This document shows positions 8,332-17,689 of a stretch of DNA of 64,000 bases, one piece after another (positions within the stretch are counted from its first letter, which is position 1; the number at the start of each line of letters is the position of its first letter). The notes beneath the pieces were generated by a model. It made no database searches and was not told the origin of the DNA. It was given only the letters and a program-made list of their open reading frames with translations. Made by a program: the position numbers and the translations under genes. Source of the DNA: Nodosilinea sp. E11 (GTDB lineage Bacteria; Cyanobacteriota; Cyanobacteriia; Phormidesmidales; Phormidesmidaceae); NCBI RefSeq assembly GCF_032813545.1, contig NZ_CP136520.1, positions 2,102,001-2,166,000 on the forward strand, in the 5' to 3' direction.

Positions 8332-9045
8332 TTGGCTCACTTGCCGCTTATCCTACGCAGTCCTTCAGAAGATTCTGTAAGCATTAATACTCAATCGCTG
8401 CCATCCAAGAGCGCGCGGGTTGTTCAGGCCATTGGCAAACCCTGGTACCGTAAGAATTACCGCACGTACTCTAGGGCTAACGCTATGGATTTAGCCGATA
8501 TCACCTACTTTTTTGACTGTTGCATCGGTCACTGGTCGATCGAACGCACCTACCATTACATTGCCCAACAAGAGGTAGAGCGATCGCATACCGATTTTCG
8601 CGTCGATGCCATCACCCCCGAGCTGCGCCGCAAGGTGCTGGCTGACAACGGCTATGGCGACGTCGACAACACTGACGCCCTGCCAGGTTTCCAGCTCGCC
8701 TTCCACACCGTGTCTGACAAAGGCGAAGAGGTATCTCAAGAACTGCGAGCGCTATTTGTGCCCCAGCGTCAGGAAGGCACCGTGCTCAGCGGCGACTATC
8801 TGCGCGATCGCGCCTACGAAGAGGATCGCCCCCTAATCTCTACCTTTACCTACGACCAGAGCACCCGCGAACTGCTGATGACCACCCCCTACACCCGCGT
8901 GGTCTCCGTCGACTCTATTTTGCTCGTCAACCCCACCACCCGCATTCGCCGCATCCTCAACTACAAACGCCCCACCGAAGGCGAAACCATGGATACCCTG
9001 ACGCTGGTGGGGTTTGGGGTGGAGCAGAAGGTGAGTAGAGAGTAG
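8332..9045 (+). CDS. CpcS/CpeS-like phycobiliprotein lyase with N-terminal extension
   Basis: The core from residue 52 (MDLADITYFFDCCIGHWSIERTYHY...) has the CpcS/CpeS pattern: an N-terminal helix with GHWSIERTYHY, then antiparallel strands (FQLAFHTV, LRALFVPQRQEGTVLSGDYLRDRAYEE, STFTYDQSTRELLMTTPYTRVVSVDSI, RRILNYKR). Two starts are possible. The TTG at 8332 lies just after AAAGGAGG, the best ribosome-binding sequence here but with only 3 bases of spacing; it would add 51 residues without lyase similarity. The ATG at 8485 gives a family-length protein but has only a weak AGGG upstream. The specific bilin or target subunit cannot be stated. Confidence 0.75.
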   Translation: MAHLPLILRSPSEDSVSINTQSLPSKSARVVQAIGKPWYRKNYRTYSRANAMDLADITYFFDCCIGHWSIERTYHYIAQQEVERSHTDFRVDAITPELRRKVLADNGYGDVDNTDALPGFQLAFHTVSDKGEEVSQELRALFVPQRQEGTVLSGDYLRDRAYEEDRPLISTFTYDQSTRELLMTTPYTRVVSVDSILLVNPTTRIRRILNYKRPTEGETMDTLTLVGFGVEQKVSRE

Positions 9046-9048
9046 GGA

Positions 9049-9076
9049 GTGAAGGGTGAAGGGTGAAGGGTGAAGG
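9049..9076 (+). repeat. Short tandem repeat (GTGAAGG x4)
   Basis: Four perfect 7-bp units GTGAAGG lie directly after the stop codon of the lyase-like gene. This is a probable slippage-prone microsatellite in the intergenic space. The remaining gap to rpmG holds a GGTGGGCAATGCCCACC palindrome near 9200. Confidence 0.8.
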
Positions 9077-9326
9077 GCGGCGGAACGCCCTTCTCGATGG
9101 GGGTCTGGGGCCAGCGAAATGGCCCCGGCAGCAGATCTGGCTTTTGCCCCCAGTTGTGCGCCGCAGGCCCCACCTCTAGCCATCCTGCCGAGTCTATCGG
9201 TGGGCAATGCCCACCCAGCCCTGTGTTCCCGGTCTCAAGAAATCAAATTTGGCAGATCTGAGCAGCCTATGAAATAATGAAAGACTGTGTATTATTTTTG
9301 CCCGCCCTATTTTCAGGTAAACAGTC

Positions 9327-9515
9327 ATGGCTAAAGGCGTCCGCCTCGTCATCACCCTAGAGTGCACCGAGTGCCGAACTAACCCGGACAAGCGCTCCAA
9401 CGGTGTATCTCGTTACACCACCCAAAAGAACCGTCGTAACACGACCAACCGCATTGAACTGAAAAAGTTCTGCACCCACTGCAACAAGCACACCATTCAC
9501 AAAGAAATCAAGTAA
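9327..9515 (+). CDS. rpmG: 50S ribosomal protein L33
   Basis: A 62-residue L33 with both zinc-binding Cys pairs (ECTEC near the N terminus and FCTHC near the C terminus), that is the zinc-containing C+ form. The sequence [17 protein letters not shown]...[22 protein letters not shown] is typical of cyanobacteria. It is followed after 6 bases by rpsR, forming the usual rpmG-rpsR pair. Confidence 0.97.
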   Translation: MAKGVRLVITLECTECRTNPDKRSNGVSRYTTQKNRRNTTNRIELKKFCTHCNKHTIHKEIK

Positions 9516-9521
9516 GTACCC

Positions 9522-9737
9522 ATGGCCTATTTCCGTCGTCGAGTATCTCCAATCAAGCCCGAAGACCCCATCGACTACAAAGATGTCGATCTGCTTCGTA
9601 AGTTCATCACCGAGCGCGGCAAAATTTTGCCCCGCCGCATCACTGGCTTGACCGCTAAACAACAGCGGGCACTCACCACTGCCATCAAGCGGGCGCGGAT
9701 TATCGCCCTGCTGCCCTATGTGAATGGGGAAGGCTAG
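9522..9737 (+). CDS. rpsR: 30S ribosomal protein S18
   Basis: S18 of 71 residues with the conserved central block [31 protein letters not shown] and the C-terminal [13 protein letters not shown]. It binds S6 on the 30S platform. It is co-transcribed with rpmG upstream and probably with the ribonuclease gene 35 bases downstream. Confidence 0.97.
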   Translation: MAYFRRRVSPIKPEDPIDYKDVDLLRKFITERGKILPRRITGLTAKQQRALTTAIKRARIIALLPYVNGEG

Positions 9738-9772
9738 GCTAGGCTAGGGATGGCGATCGCTAGGGTGTTGGC

Positions 9773-11815
9773 TTGATTGAAAAAGGAACGCTAGTCGAAT
9801 TTAAGCACCAGGGACAGCCCCGCCTAGGGGTAGTCGATCGTCCCGAGGGCAAAAAAAACTGGGTGGTGATCGACGAGCGGGGTCAAGCCCACACCCTCCA
9901 TCCCCGCGACCTCACCTATGAGGTCAGCGGCAGCACCTATAAGCCGGCTGATCTCGCCGCCTTTGTGGCCGAGGCCAGTGACTATATCGATCCTTCCAGC
10001 CTAGAGATTGCCTGGGAGTTTCTAACCGAAGCCGGGGAATCTGCCGACCCGGCTGCTTTGGCGCAGCTATTGTTTTCTGACCAAAGCCCGACCTTCTGCT
10101 ACGCCGCCCACCGCCTGCTGGTGGAAGACAAAATTTTCTTCAAGCAAAAGGGCGATCGCTACGAACCCCGCGCCGCCTCTCAGGTTGACGAACTGCGGCT
10201 GCAAATTGAGCGAGAGGCCCAGCGTCAGCACGAGTGGGAGTCATTCATCACCAAAGCTCGCCAGGGCTTAGCCGGTGAAGTCGTAGACTGGGACAAAAGC
10301 GATCGCCCCCGCCTCGAAATCCTTGAGCGGCTAGCTCTATTGGGCGATGAGTCGAGCCAGCGCGCCCAGGCCGTAGAAATTTTAAATGCGATCGGTAGCG
10401 CCCCGACAACAGCGGGTGCATTTGATACCCTAGTGACACTGGGATTATGGACGGTGCACGAAAATCTGGCCCTGAGACGTAGCCAAATTCCCAGTCACTT
10501 TTCTGAGGAGATCCTTACTATGGCGCAGCAGCGTCTCCAGTCTCCGCCGCCCGACCCCGATAGCCACCGGGTAGACCTCACCCACCTCAAGGCCTACACC
10601 GTAGACGATGCCAGTACCCAGGAAATTGACGACGGCCTGAGCTTAGAACTTCTAGAAGACGGCACTCAACGACTGTGGGTGCACATCGCCGACCCCACCC
10701 GCTGGCTAATGCCTGGGGATGATTTGGACCTAGAAGCTCGTCGTCGCTGCACTACGGTTTACCTGCCCACGGGCATGATTCCCATGTTCCCCCTAGAGCT
10801 GGCTACCGGGGCGATGAGCCTGATTCAGGGCCAAACCTGCTGTGCCCTCAGCTTTGGCATCACCCTCACCGCCACCGGCGACATTCAAGACTACCAAATC
10901 CATCCCACCCTGATTCGCCCTACCTACCGCCTCACCTACGACGATGTCGATGAAATGCTGGAGCTAGGCATTACTGCCGAGCCCGAACTCCAGGGGCTAG
11001 CCCACTGGGCCAAGGTGCGGGGCCAATGGCGACTCACCCAGGGAGCCATCAGCATCAACATGCCAGAGTCGAGCATCAAGGTGTCTGAGGCCGAGGACGA
11101 CATCGTGATCGAAGTCTTCAACGACTCTATGGCCCGACAGATGGTCGCCGAAATGATGATCTTGGCCGGAGAGGTGGCCGCCCGCTACGGCCAAACCCAC
11201 GCCCTAGCCATTCCCTTTCGCAGCCAGCCCCAGCCCGAGTTGCCCTCCGACGAAGAGCTGATTCAGTTACCCATAGGCTGGGTGCGCGACTCGGCAATTC
11301 GGCGCTGCATGACCCGCAGTGAAGTCGGTGTGATTCCCAGTCGCCACGCTACCCTGGGCCTCGAGAGCTATAGCCAGGTGACCTCCCCCATTCGCCGCTA
11401 CCTCGACCTGGTCACCCACTTTCAGCTCAAAGCCCACCTACGGGGCGAGCCGCTGCCGTTCTCGTCTACGGAGGTGACGGAATTGGCTATTGGCGCTAGC
11501 TCAGCGGCCTACGAAGCCACCCTGGTCGAGCGTCAAACCAAGCGTTACTGGGCTTTAGAATACCTGCGCCGCCATCAAGACCGAGTGTGGGAGGTGATGC
11601 TGTTGCGCTGGTTGCGCGAAGATGAGGGGCTAGGGCTGATCATGGTCGAAGACCTTGGCCTAGAACTGGCCATGCGGTTTAACCGCGCCGTGGCCCTAGG
11701 CGAACAGTTTCAGGTGCGGGTAAGCCACGCTATCCCCCGCCAAGATGTGATTCGCTTTGAAGAAGTGGCTCCCGAGAGTGAGGAAGCCCCTGCTTCAGCG
11801 ATGACGGCGAGTTAG
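9773..11815 (+). CDS. rnb: RNase II/RNase R family exoribonuclease
   Basis: A 680-residue 3'-5' exoribonuclease of the RNB family. The catalytic core has DDASTQEIDDGLSLE with the metal-binding Asp cluster, VHIADPTRWLMPGDDLDLEARRR, YRLTYDDVDEML, a helical FNDSMARQMVAEMMILAGEVAA segment and the C-terminal YSQVTSPIRRYLDLVTHFQLKAHL signature. The N-terminal part (MIEKGTLVEFKHQGQPRLGVV) is the small cyanobacterial SH3-like start. Initiation is at the TTG at 9773, since MIEKGTLVEF is the family N terminus. The rpmG-rpsR-rnb order suggests coupling of ribosomal protein and RNA turnover genes. Confidence 0.93.
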   Translation: MIEKGTLVEFKHQGQPRLGVVDRPEGKKNWVVIDERGQAHTLHPRDLTYEVSGSTYKPADLAAFVAEASDYIDPSSLEIAWEFLTEAGESADPAALAQLLFSDQSPTFCYAAHRLLVEDKIFFKQKGDRYEPRAASQVDELRLQIEREAQRQHEWESFITKARQGLAGEVVDWDKSDRPRLEILERLALLGDESSQRAQAVEILNAIGSAPTTAGAFDTLVTLGLWTVHENLALRRSQIPSHFSEEILTMAQQRLQSPPPDPDSHRVDLTHLKAYTVDDASTQEIDDGLSLELLEDGTQRLWVHIADPTRWLMPGDDLDLEARRRCTTVYLPTGMIPMFPLELATGAMSLIQGQTCCALSFGITLTATGDIQDYQIHPTLIRPTYRLTYDDVDEMLELGITAEPELQGLAHWAKVRGQWRLTQGAISINMPESSIKVSEAEDDIVIEVFNDSMARQMVAEMMILAGEVAARYGQTHALAIPFRSQPQPELPSDEELIQLPIGWVRDSAIRRCMTRSEVGVIPSRHATLGLESYSQVTSPIRRYLDLVTHFQLKAHLRGEPLPFSSTEVTELAIGASSAAYEATLVERQTKRYWALEYLRRHQDRVWEVMLLRWLREDEGLGLIMVEDLGLELAMRFNRAVALGEQFQVRVSHAIPRQDVIRFEEVAPESEEAPASAMTAS

Positions 11816-12126
11816 TCTTGGCTGGCCACACTTTGACAACCCTGGCTGAGGACATGAGAGACTAGGGGCACCGTTGGCTGGCCTAAGTGGTCGTGCGGTC
11901 TAATACTAAATCCTACTTGGCTACCCCCGATTCCCCTGGGCGAACCGCCGTAAGGCCTTCCGGCCAGGCTATGCCAACGTCCCTACAGGCTGACCGGTTG
12001 GGTATCGGGGGTATGGAATTCGGATGCGGTATGAGACCGCGATCGCGGCTGTAGCCTGTACATCAGACAAGCGGTCAAGGGGTCTGGTAGCTATGACATC
12101 ACTGTTTTGCACCACCACAGAATGCC
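11816..12126. other. Intergenic region holding a repeat
   Basis: There is no gene in this 311-base gap. Most of it is the inverted-repeat element at 11903-12032; the last 90 bases should contain the promoter of the Rieske oxygenase. Confidence 0.6.
11903..12032. repeat. MITE-like palindromic repeat, diverged copy 3
   Basis: The ends ATACTAAATCC and GGATGCGGTAT are imperfect inverted repeats of the same type as the elements at 956-1061 and 54700-54840. The next inner block ACCCCCGAT reappears inverted as ATCGGGGGTAT near the other end. The internal palindrome differs from that of the other two copies, so it is either a subfamily or an older copy. Confidence 0.6.
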
Positions 12127-13155
12127 ATGGCTCACCAACAGGTTTACCCGAGGGGATGTACCTTTGCTGAATCCGACTGGGATGCACTTTATCCCTTTTG
12201 GTACCCCGTTGCCTTTAGCCATCAGGTGACCGATCAGCCGATCACGGCGACTCTACTCGACCAGCGACTGGTAATCTGGCGCACTAACGCTGGTCTTTCG
12301 GTGGCCAATGATATCTGTTTACACCGGGGTATTCCCCTCAGCATGGGTTGGGTGAAGGGTGACCATCTGGTCTGTAAGTACCACGGCTTTCACTACGCGG
12401 CCGATGGCCAGTGCGTCAAGGTGCCCGCTAACCCCGAGGCTACTATCCCTAAAAAGCTCTGTCTCAAAACCTACCCGGTTCAAGAAGCCTACGGCCTAGT
12501 ATGGACTACTCTGAGTGGCGGCACCCAATGCACGCTGCCCGAGTTCCCCCAGTGGAATGACCCCAACTATCAGCAAATTCTGCCCGATGCCGTCGATATA
12601 GAGGCAGCGGCGGGGCGACAAGTCGAAGGATTTTTAGATGTGGCCCACTTTGCCTGGGTGCACACCGCAACCTTTGGCGATATCAACAATCCGGTAGTGC
12701 CTCGTTATGAGGTGACCCCCACCGAGCAGGGCTTGCGGGCAGAGTATCTCAGCACCGTGAGCAACTTTCCCAAGGCATTGCAGGATCGGGCACCGGCAGA
12801 TTTTAAGTGGCTGCGGGTGTTTGATGTATTTTTACCGTTTACGGCTCGGTTGACGGTGCATTTTCCGGGAACAGGGCGGCTGTGTATTCTCAATGCAGCT
12901 AGCCCAATCTCTGCCCGCAAGACCCGAATATTTGTACCCATCTGCCGCAACTTTGACCAAGACCAGCCCTTAGAGCCAGTGTATGAGTTTAACTATCAGG
13001 TGTTTGCCGAAGACCAGGAAGTGGTCGAAGCTCAGTATCCCGAAGATCTGCCCCTAGACCTGTCAGCAGAATCGCACATTGGGGCCGACAAAACGTCGAT
13101 CGCCTACCGCCGAGGGCTGCGATCGCTCGGCCTAGGGGCGAATTATACGGCTTAG
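12127..13155 (+). CDS. Rieske non-heme iron oxygenase (PaO/VanA-like)
   Basis: A 342-residue ring-hydroxylating-type oxygenase. The N-terminal Rieske [2Fe-2S] domain has the ligands CLH (C-x-H) and CKYHG (C-x-x-H). The catalytic domain has EGFLDVAHFAWVHTATFGD, the Asp/His/His mononuclear iron site of the pheophorbide a oxygenase and vanillate demethylase group. No separate reductase gene is adjacent, so electrons probably come from ferredoxin. The substrate cannot be assigned; a tetrapyrrole or an aromatic compound is possible. It is monocistronic and faces the grxD-bolA pair across a hairpin. Confidence 0.85.
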   Translation: MAHQQVYPRGCTFAESDWDALYPFWYPVAFSHQVTDQPITATLLDQRLVIWRTNAGLSVANDICLHRGIPLSMGWVKGDHLVCKYHGFHYAADGQCVKVPANPEATIPKKLCLKTYPVQEAYGLVWTTLSGGTQCTLPEFPQWNDPNYQQILPDAVDIEAAAGRQVEGFLDVAHFAWVHTATFGDINNPVVPRYEVTPTEQGLRAEYLSTVSNFPKALQDRAPADFKWLRVFDVFLPFTARLTVHFPGTGRLCILNAASPISARKTRIFVPICRNFDQDQPLEPVYEFNYQVFAEDQEVVEAQYPEDLPLDLSAESHIGADKTSIAYRRGLRSLGLGANYTA

Positions 13156-13166
13156 AGCGGTTTTAT

Positions 13167-13218
13167 ATGCCAGGGGTTAGGGCTTATGATGCAGCCTTTA
13201 ACCTCTAACCCTTGGCAT
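13167..13218. terminator. Bidirectional hairpin between convergent genes
   Basis: ATGCCAGGGGTTAG (13167-13180) pairs with CTAACCCTTGGCAT (13205-13218) with one mismatch and a 24-base loop. It sits between the Rieske oxygenase and grxD stop codons, where it may terminate both. There is no clear T-run, so intrinsic termination is uncertain. Confidence 0.45.
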
Positions 13219-13234
13219 CTTACAGCCCTCATGT

Positions 13235-13558
13235 CTAGGAGGCCAGCGCAATCTCAACCATTTCTTGCAGCTTGCCGTTTTGGTATAGCTCAATCAAAAT
13301 GTCAGAGCCGCCAACAAACTCGCCATTGATATAGACCTGGGGAATTGTGGGCCAATTGGAATACTCTTTGATGCCCTGGCGAATATCTGGGTCGGCTAGC
13401 ACGTCAACGGTTTCAAAGGGTGCGCCCAAGACATTGAGAATTTGCACCACGTTGTTAGAGAAACCGCACTGGGGCATTAACTTGTTGCCCTTCATAAACA
13501 CCATGATGGTGTTGTTTTGAACCAACTGGTCGAGTCTTTCTTTAGTTGCCGAATCCAT
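13235..13558 (-). CDS. grxD: Monothiol glutaredoxin (Grx4/GrxD type)
   Basis: A CGFS-type glutaredoxin of 107 residues, with CGFS at positions 31-34, the [16 protein letters not shown] cis-Pro region and [14 protein letters not shown] at the C terminus. Members bind a labile [2Fe-2S] cluster, alone or with BolA, and act in iron-sulfur trafficking and iron sensing. The bolA gene directly upstream (50-base gap, same strand) encodes the expected partner. Confidence 0.95.
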   Translation of the reverse strand: MDSATKERLDQLVQNNTIMVFMKGNKLMPQCGFSNNVVQILNVLGAPFETVDVLADPDIRQGIKEYSNWPTIPQVYINGEFVGGSDILIELYQNGKLQEMVEIALAS

Positions 13559-13608
13559 AGCGTCGATACCTGTGCAGAACGAAACAAACGGTCAAAGCAG
13601 AGTAAGGC

Positions 13609-13869
13609 TTAAACTGAGGCACTTTGAGCAGCCCAGTCTTCTGGAGTGTATGTCTTCAAGGCTAGCGCATGGATGGCTTCGGAGGACATGGCCTCGCGCA
13701 CCGCGCCGTAAACCAGCTGATGCTGCTGCACCAGACTGCGCCCACTAAACTCTGATGACACCACTACTACCTGGTAGTGGTCACCGCCACCGGTTAAGTC
13801 CTGTACTTGCACGCTGGCATCAGGCAGGCCAGCCTTAATCATGGTGCTAACCTGATCGGGAGTAATCAT
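13609..13869 (-). CDS. BolA family transcriptional/Fe-S partner protein
   Basis: An 86-residue BolA-like protein: [74 protein letters not shown]. The H of GDHYQV and the conserved C-terminal His (IHALALKT) are the residues used by BolA proteins to share a cluster with monothiol glutaredoxins. The start is the ATG at 13869; the frame stays open upstream without similarity. It is co-directional with grxD, giving a BolA-Grx operon. Confidence 0.92.
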   Translation of the reverse strand: MITPDQVSTMIKAGLPDASVQVQDLTGGGDHYQVVVVSSEFSGRSLVQQHQLVYGAVREAMSSEAIHALALKTYTPEDWAAQSASV

Positions 13870-14010
13870 GGAGTCGTTGCTTTCCACTGGTGAATGGGTT
13901 AGAGGGTCGAGTACCCCATGACCATCTTGCCAGGGGTATCCCCCATTTGCCAGGGGCAAGCTATTAAATCTGGCTATGGGTGACCGCGAGGAATAAAGGC
14001 TTGACGGGGG

Positions 14011-14595
14011 TTATTCTCTAGGGGTAGCCGGTTCAACCGGGGTGGTGGCAGCCCGACCACTGTAGGGTTCATCAACAAACCCTAGCTCAAACAGCTGCTG
14101 ATAGGCCCGCTGCCCCAGATCGCGGGTCGGTTGCTGGCTGCGCAAAATTTCCATTAAGAAGGGAACCGCTTGGTTGGGCTGATTTTGGGCTCGGTAGACG
14201 AGAGCCAGTTGGTAGGAGGCCTGATCGCGCAACTGGGCTGTCTCTAGAGCCTTTTCGCGATTGCTGCGATTGATCCGGGTATCAATACCCACAAACATTT
14301 GAGCCAGTTCTTGGTAGTAGGTCGAGAGTTGATTGAAGCTCTCTCTCGCCTGAATCAGCTTTTCTTCGGCTAGGGAGTAGTTTTGGTCAGCGATCGCAGC
14401 GTTAGCCTCACTCATTAGCTGAGTGCCGCTGGCAATGCTCAGAGCGCTGCTAGCCTGGTTCAACGGTCGCACAGGATCAGCACCATTAGTCTGAGCCAAA
14501 GCCGCCCCAGACGCCCCCCCAACTAGGGCCACAGATAGTGCAGCGACGGCCCAACGGCCTAGGGTGTGACGCAAAAAACGAGGGGAAACGGCCAT
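14011..14595 (-). CDS. Hypothetical exported helical (TPR-like) protein
   Basis: A 194-residue protein with a clear signal peptide (MAVSPRFLRHTLGRWAVAALSVALVG..ALAQ, about 34 residues). The mature part is predicted helical, with TPR-like stretches (NYSLAEEKLIQARESFNQLSTYYQELAQ, QASYQLALVYRAQNQPNQAVPFLMEIL) and a Pro/Thr-rich tail. The ATG at 14595 is chosen to place the signal peptide at the N terminus; the longer open frame upstream is not supported. The function is unknown. It is divergent from the subtilase gene at 14782. Confidence 0.7.
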   Translation of the reverse strand: MAVSPRFLRHTLGRWAVAALSVALVGGASGAALAQTNGADPVRPLNQASSALSIASGTQLMSEANAAIADQNYSLAEEKLIQARESFNQLSTYYQELAQMFVGIDTRINRSNREKALETAQLRDQASYQLALVYRAQNQPNQAVPFLMEILRSQQPTRDLGQRAYQQLFELGFVDEPYSGRAATTPVEPATPRE

Positions 14596-14781
14596 GAATA
14601 CGTTCTGGGGTGAGGGACAACCGAACTGAAAAACACTGAGGTATCTTATCATCTCGGTATGGCGTAATACGCTCTTTCTGGGCCGGTAGAGCAACTGTCC
14701 TAGGGGCATAGGTTTGCGCCATGGCCTTTTGGCAAAGGCTGTTCTGGGAGCAGGCTGTTCCCGCTGTTGGCTATACCACCT

Positions 14782-16893
14782 ATGACTGCATCTTCCGCCG
14801 ATTCTCGCTGGCCCAGCGGCAGCGGCCCCCGCCACGATTTTCGGGGAGAGATCTTGCAGCGCGGCGGTGAAGAGCTGCTGTTAGAGAAGGTGACCACCCG
14901 ATTCACCACCCGTTTGGTCAGTCCGACGGCCTTAGAGGCTTTACAACAGCGCCTCAATCCGGTGGCTGTGCGACCCGTAGCTGGCGGGCAATTAATCGAG
15001 TGGCAGGTGGCTGAACCTGCCCTAGAATCGTCTTTGGCCCTGGCTCGACAGGATGCGGCAGTGCTGTTTGCAAGCCATGTTTATCGCCTGGCCGATAGTC
15101 CGCAAACCTGGGTTTACCTCACCGATCAGCTCACGGTGCAGTTTGCCCCCAATACAGCGGCTCAAACCATGGATGCGATCTTGGCTGAGTTGGGCCTGGT
15201 GCCTGAAAAGCCGGTGGCAGGTATTCCGCACACCTTTGTCGCTCGGGTGACGGCGGCGGCGGCCGAAAACCCCATCAAGCTTGCCAACCGGCTGATTGCG
15301 CTCGATGCCGTGCTGACGGCAGAGCCTAACCTCGCGATCGAAACCGGCAGTCTCTACCGCCCTACCGACGATCGCTACCCTCAACAATGGCACCTGTTTC
15401 ACCGGGGTGGCGCCAACCTGGCAGCGGGGTCGCACATTTTTGCAGAGGCCGCCTGGGATGTGACGCGGGGAGCGCGATCGGTGGTGATCGCAGTGAGCGA
15501 CGACGGCTTTGATTTGAACCATCCCGATCTGCAAGGGGTTGGCAAACTCGTAGGCCCCCTAGATTTGCAAGATAAAGATGCAGTGCCCCTGCCTACCAAG
15601 CAGACCGACAACCACGGCACGGCAGTGGCGGGTTTGGCGATCGGCGAGGAAAATACCACGGGTATTGTGGGGGTGGCTCCGGGCTGCGCGTTGATGCCCA
15701 TTCGCACCACGGGCTTTATCGACGATGGGGCGATCGAGCAGCTGTTTGATGAGGCGGTGCGTCGGGGGGCCGATGTGATTGTCTGTAGCTGGTCGCCCGC
15801 AGCCAACTACTTTCCCCTGACGCTGCGGCAGACCAATGCCCTGACGCGGGCCGCCACCCTGGGCCGCAATGGCAAGGGCTGCGTGATTGTGTTCTCGGCT
15901 GGTAACGCCAATCGCCCGCTCAGCGGCACTATCAACGAAATGCAGTGGCCTCAAAATGCCCTCAGTGGCCCGACCCGATGGCTGAGTGGGTTTGCGATTC
16001 ACCCCGACGTGATTGCTGTATCGGCCTCGACGAGTTTGGGGACGAAGGCGGCCTACAGCAACTGGGGCGAACATGTGGCCGTGGCGGCTCCCAGCAATAA
16101 TGCAGCCCCCAGTATGGCGTTACCCCAGGTCGGCACAGTACAGACGGGGCCACCACTGCGGCAGTATCAGCCGGGGCTGGGCATGGTGACGAGCGATCGC
16201 ACCCAGGGAGCCGGTTACTCCAACGACGACTACACCAATGCCTTTGGCGGCACCTCTAGTTCTTGTCCGGTGGTGGCAGGAGTGGCGGGGCTGATGCTGT
16301 CGGTCAACCCTAATCTGACAGCCCGGCAGGTGCGCGAGATTCTGCAAATCACCGCTGACAAAATTGTCGATCGCAACCCCGATCCTCAGCTGGGTTTGCA
16401 GTATGGCACCTACGATGCCAACGGCCACTCTCAATGGTTTGGCTACGGCAAGGTGAATGCAGCGGCGGCGGTGCGCGAAGCCCAGCGGCGGGCCTTTGCG
16501 GGGCGACAGCTAGGGCAGGTAGTGCGGCAGCAAACTCAGCCCTCCCTGGCCATTCCCGATCATCAGCCGGGGGGAGTCGAGAGTGGAATGGCGATCGCGG
16601 CTACCGGGCCGGTCGTCGACCTCCAGGTAGAGGTCAGCCTTGACCACGAGTTTCTGGGCGATATTAGCCTGACCCTGGTGGCCCCTAGCGGCGCTGCGGT
16701 GCTGCTGCAAGGCCGCACCCTGGGGCGTCAACGGGCACTGCGTACTACCTATACCCTACCGACTACCCCAGGGCTCACCCGGCTGATTGGCCAGCCAGCC
16801 CAGGGTACTTGGCGGCTGCGGGTAGTCGACAACGCCCCTGGCGCGACGGGGACGCTGCTGACCTGGGGCTTGGTGTTGGGGATCGGTGGCTAG
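14782..16893 (+). CDS. S8 family subtilisin-like serine protease with P/homo B domain
   Basis: The protein is 703 residues long. An N-terminal region of about 200 residues resembles a pro-domain. The S8 catalytic domain has the triad motifs VIAVSDDGFDLNHPDL (Asp), DNHGTAVAGLA (His) and GGTSSSCPVVAGVAGLML (Ser), with oxyanion Asn in FSAGNAN. It ends with a proprotein-convertase P domain (VDLQVEVSLDHEFLGDISLTLVAPSG...GTWRLRVVDNAPGATGTLLTWGL). No signal peptide is obvious at the chosen ATG, so export is unclear. The stop overlaps the stop of the convergent exoD gene by three bases. Such convertase-like proteases in cyanobacteria include calcium-dependent ones; substrates are unknown. Confidence 0.88.
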   Translation: MTASSADSRWPSGSGPRHDFRGEILQRGGEELLLEKVTTRFTTRLVSPTALEALQQRLNPVAVRPVAGGQLIEWQVAEPALESSLALARQDAAVLFASHVYRLADSPQTWVYLTDQLTVQFAPNTAAQTMDAILAELGLVPEKPVAGIPHTFVARVTAAAAENPIKLANRLIALDAVLTAEPNLAIETGSLYRPTDDRYPQQWHLFHRGGANLAAGSHIFAEAAWDVTRGARSVVIAVSDDGFDLNHPDLQGVGKLVGPLDLQDKDAVPLPTKQTDNHGTAVAGLAIGEENTTGIVGVAPGCALMPIRTTGFIDDGAIEQLFDEAVRRGADVIVCSWSPAANYFPLTLRQTNALTRAATLGRNGKGCVIVFSAGNANRPLSGTINEMQWPQNALSGPTRWLSGFAIHPDVIAVSASTSLGTKAAYSNWGEHVAVAAPSNNAAPSMALPQVGTVQTGPPLRQYQPGLGMVTSDRTQGAGYSNDDYTNAFGGTSSSCPVVAGVAGLMLSVNPNLTARQVREILQITADKIVDRNPDPQLGLQYGTYDANGHSQWFGYGKVNAAAAVREAQRRAFAGRQLGQVVRQQTQPSLAIPDHQPGGVESGMAIAATGPVVDLQVEVSLDHEFLGDISLTLVAPSGAAVLLQGRTLGRQRALRTTYTLPTTPGLTRLIGQPAQGTWRLRVVDNAPGATGTLLTWGLVLGIGG

Positions 16894-17510
16894 AGACTGC
16901 CGCCTCTCAGCAAGCTCAGCCCAGCTTTGACGGCTTCGTAGCCAAACAACAAAATCAGCAGGGTGAGAATGCCGCCGCAGAGGCACAGCACTAGCCCGCC
17001 CAAGCTAATGGCACCGTCATCATCGAGCAGGCCAAAGCCGGTCACAAAAATGCCGATCGCAGGCAGAGTATTGGTTAAAGGAATCGGCAACATCATCGAA
17101 ACCGCCATGGTGGCGATGGCAACGCCGATCACGGTGCGCCCCGGTAGGCTGGTGCAAACTGTGGTCATGCGGGGGCGCGCCACCGCCTCTAAACGTCGCA
17201 GCCAGGGGATGCCAGCCCCAATGATTTTTTGCACCGTCGCCAGGTCAAACTGGCGAGTCTTCCAGCCCTCGGGCACCCAGGGACGGGTGCGCCCAGCGAT
17301 TAGCTGCACGGCCAGCAAAAAGATCACAACGCCAAAGGGTACCGAATAGCCCGGTGCTGGGATAGGTAAGGCGGAGGGCAAGGCCAGCAACACAAAGAGA
17401 AAGCCAAAGGTGCGCTCTCCCGCCAGGTCAAGCACCTCTTTAAGGCTGACCTTAGTGGTGGTAACTTCTTCAAAAAAGTAGCGATTTAGTTCTGTAGAAA
17501 GGCGGGCCAT
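16890..17510 (-). CDS. ExoD family exopolysaccharide-synthesis membrane protein
   Basis: A 206-residue ExoD-like protein: LDLAGERTFGFLFVLLALPSALPIPAPGYSVPFGVVIFLLAVQLI, RRLEAVARPRM, and several hydrophobic helices toward the C terminus. ExoD was first described in rhizobial exopolysaccharide production, but its biochemical role is unknown. The 3' end overlaps that of the convergent protease gene. Confidence 0.85.
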   Translation of the reverse strand: MARLSTELNRYFFEEVTTTKVSLKEVLDLAGERTFGFLFVLLALPSALPIPAPGYSVPFGVVIFLLAVQLIAGRTRPWVPEGWKTRQFDLATVQKIIGAGIPWLRRLEAVARPRMTTVCTSLPGRTVIGVAIATMAVSMMLPIPLTNTLPAIGIFVTGFGLLDDDGAISLGGLVLCLCGGILTLLILLFGYEAVKAGLSLLRGGSL

Positions 17511-17689
17511 AGGAGTTTGTATAGGGCGGTGAGTACAGCGTAATAGAACAGCGGGCTTGGATACTAAAAGCGATCGCCCCTAGCTGTGGCGATCGCGCTA
17601 TCGTGCTCACTTTAGCAAATTCAGACGGTGGCCTAACCCTCTTCAAACTCGGTTTTACGCCAGCTTTGCAGACGCTCACCAGTAGACCA

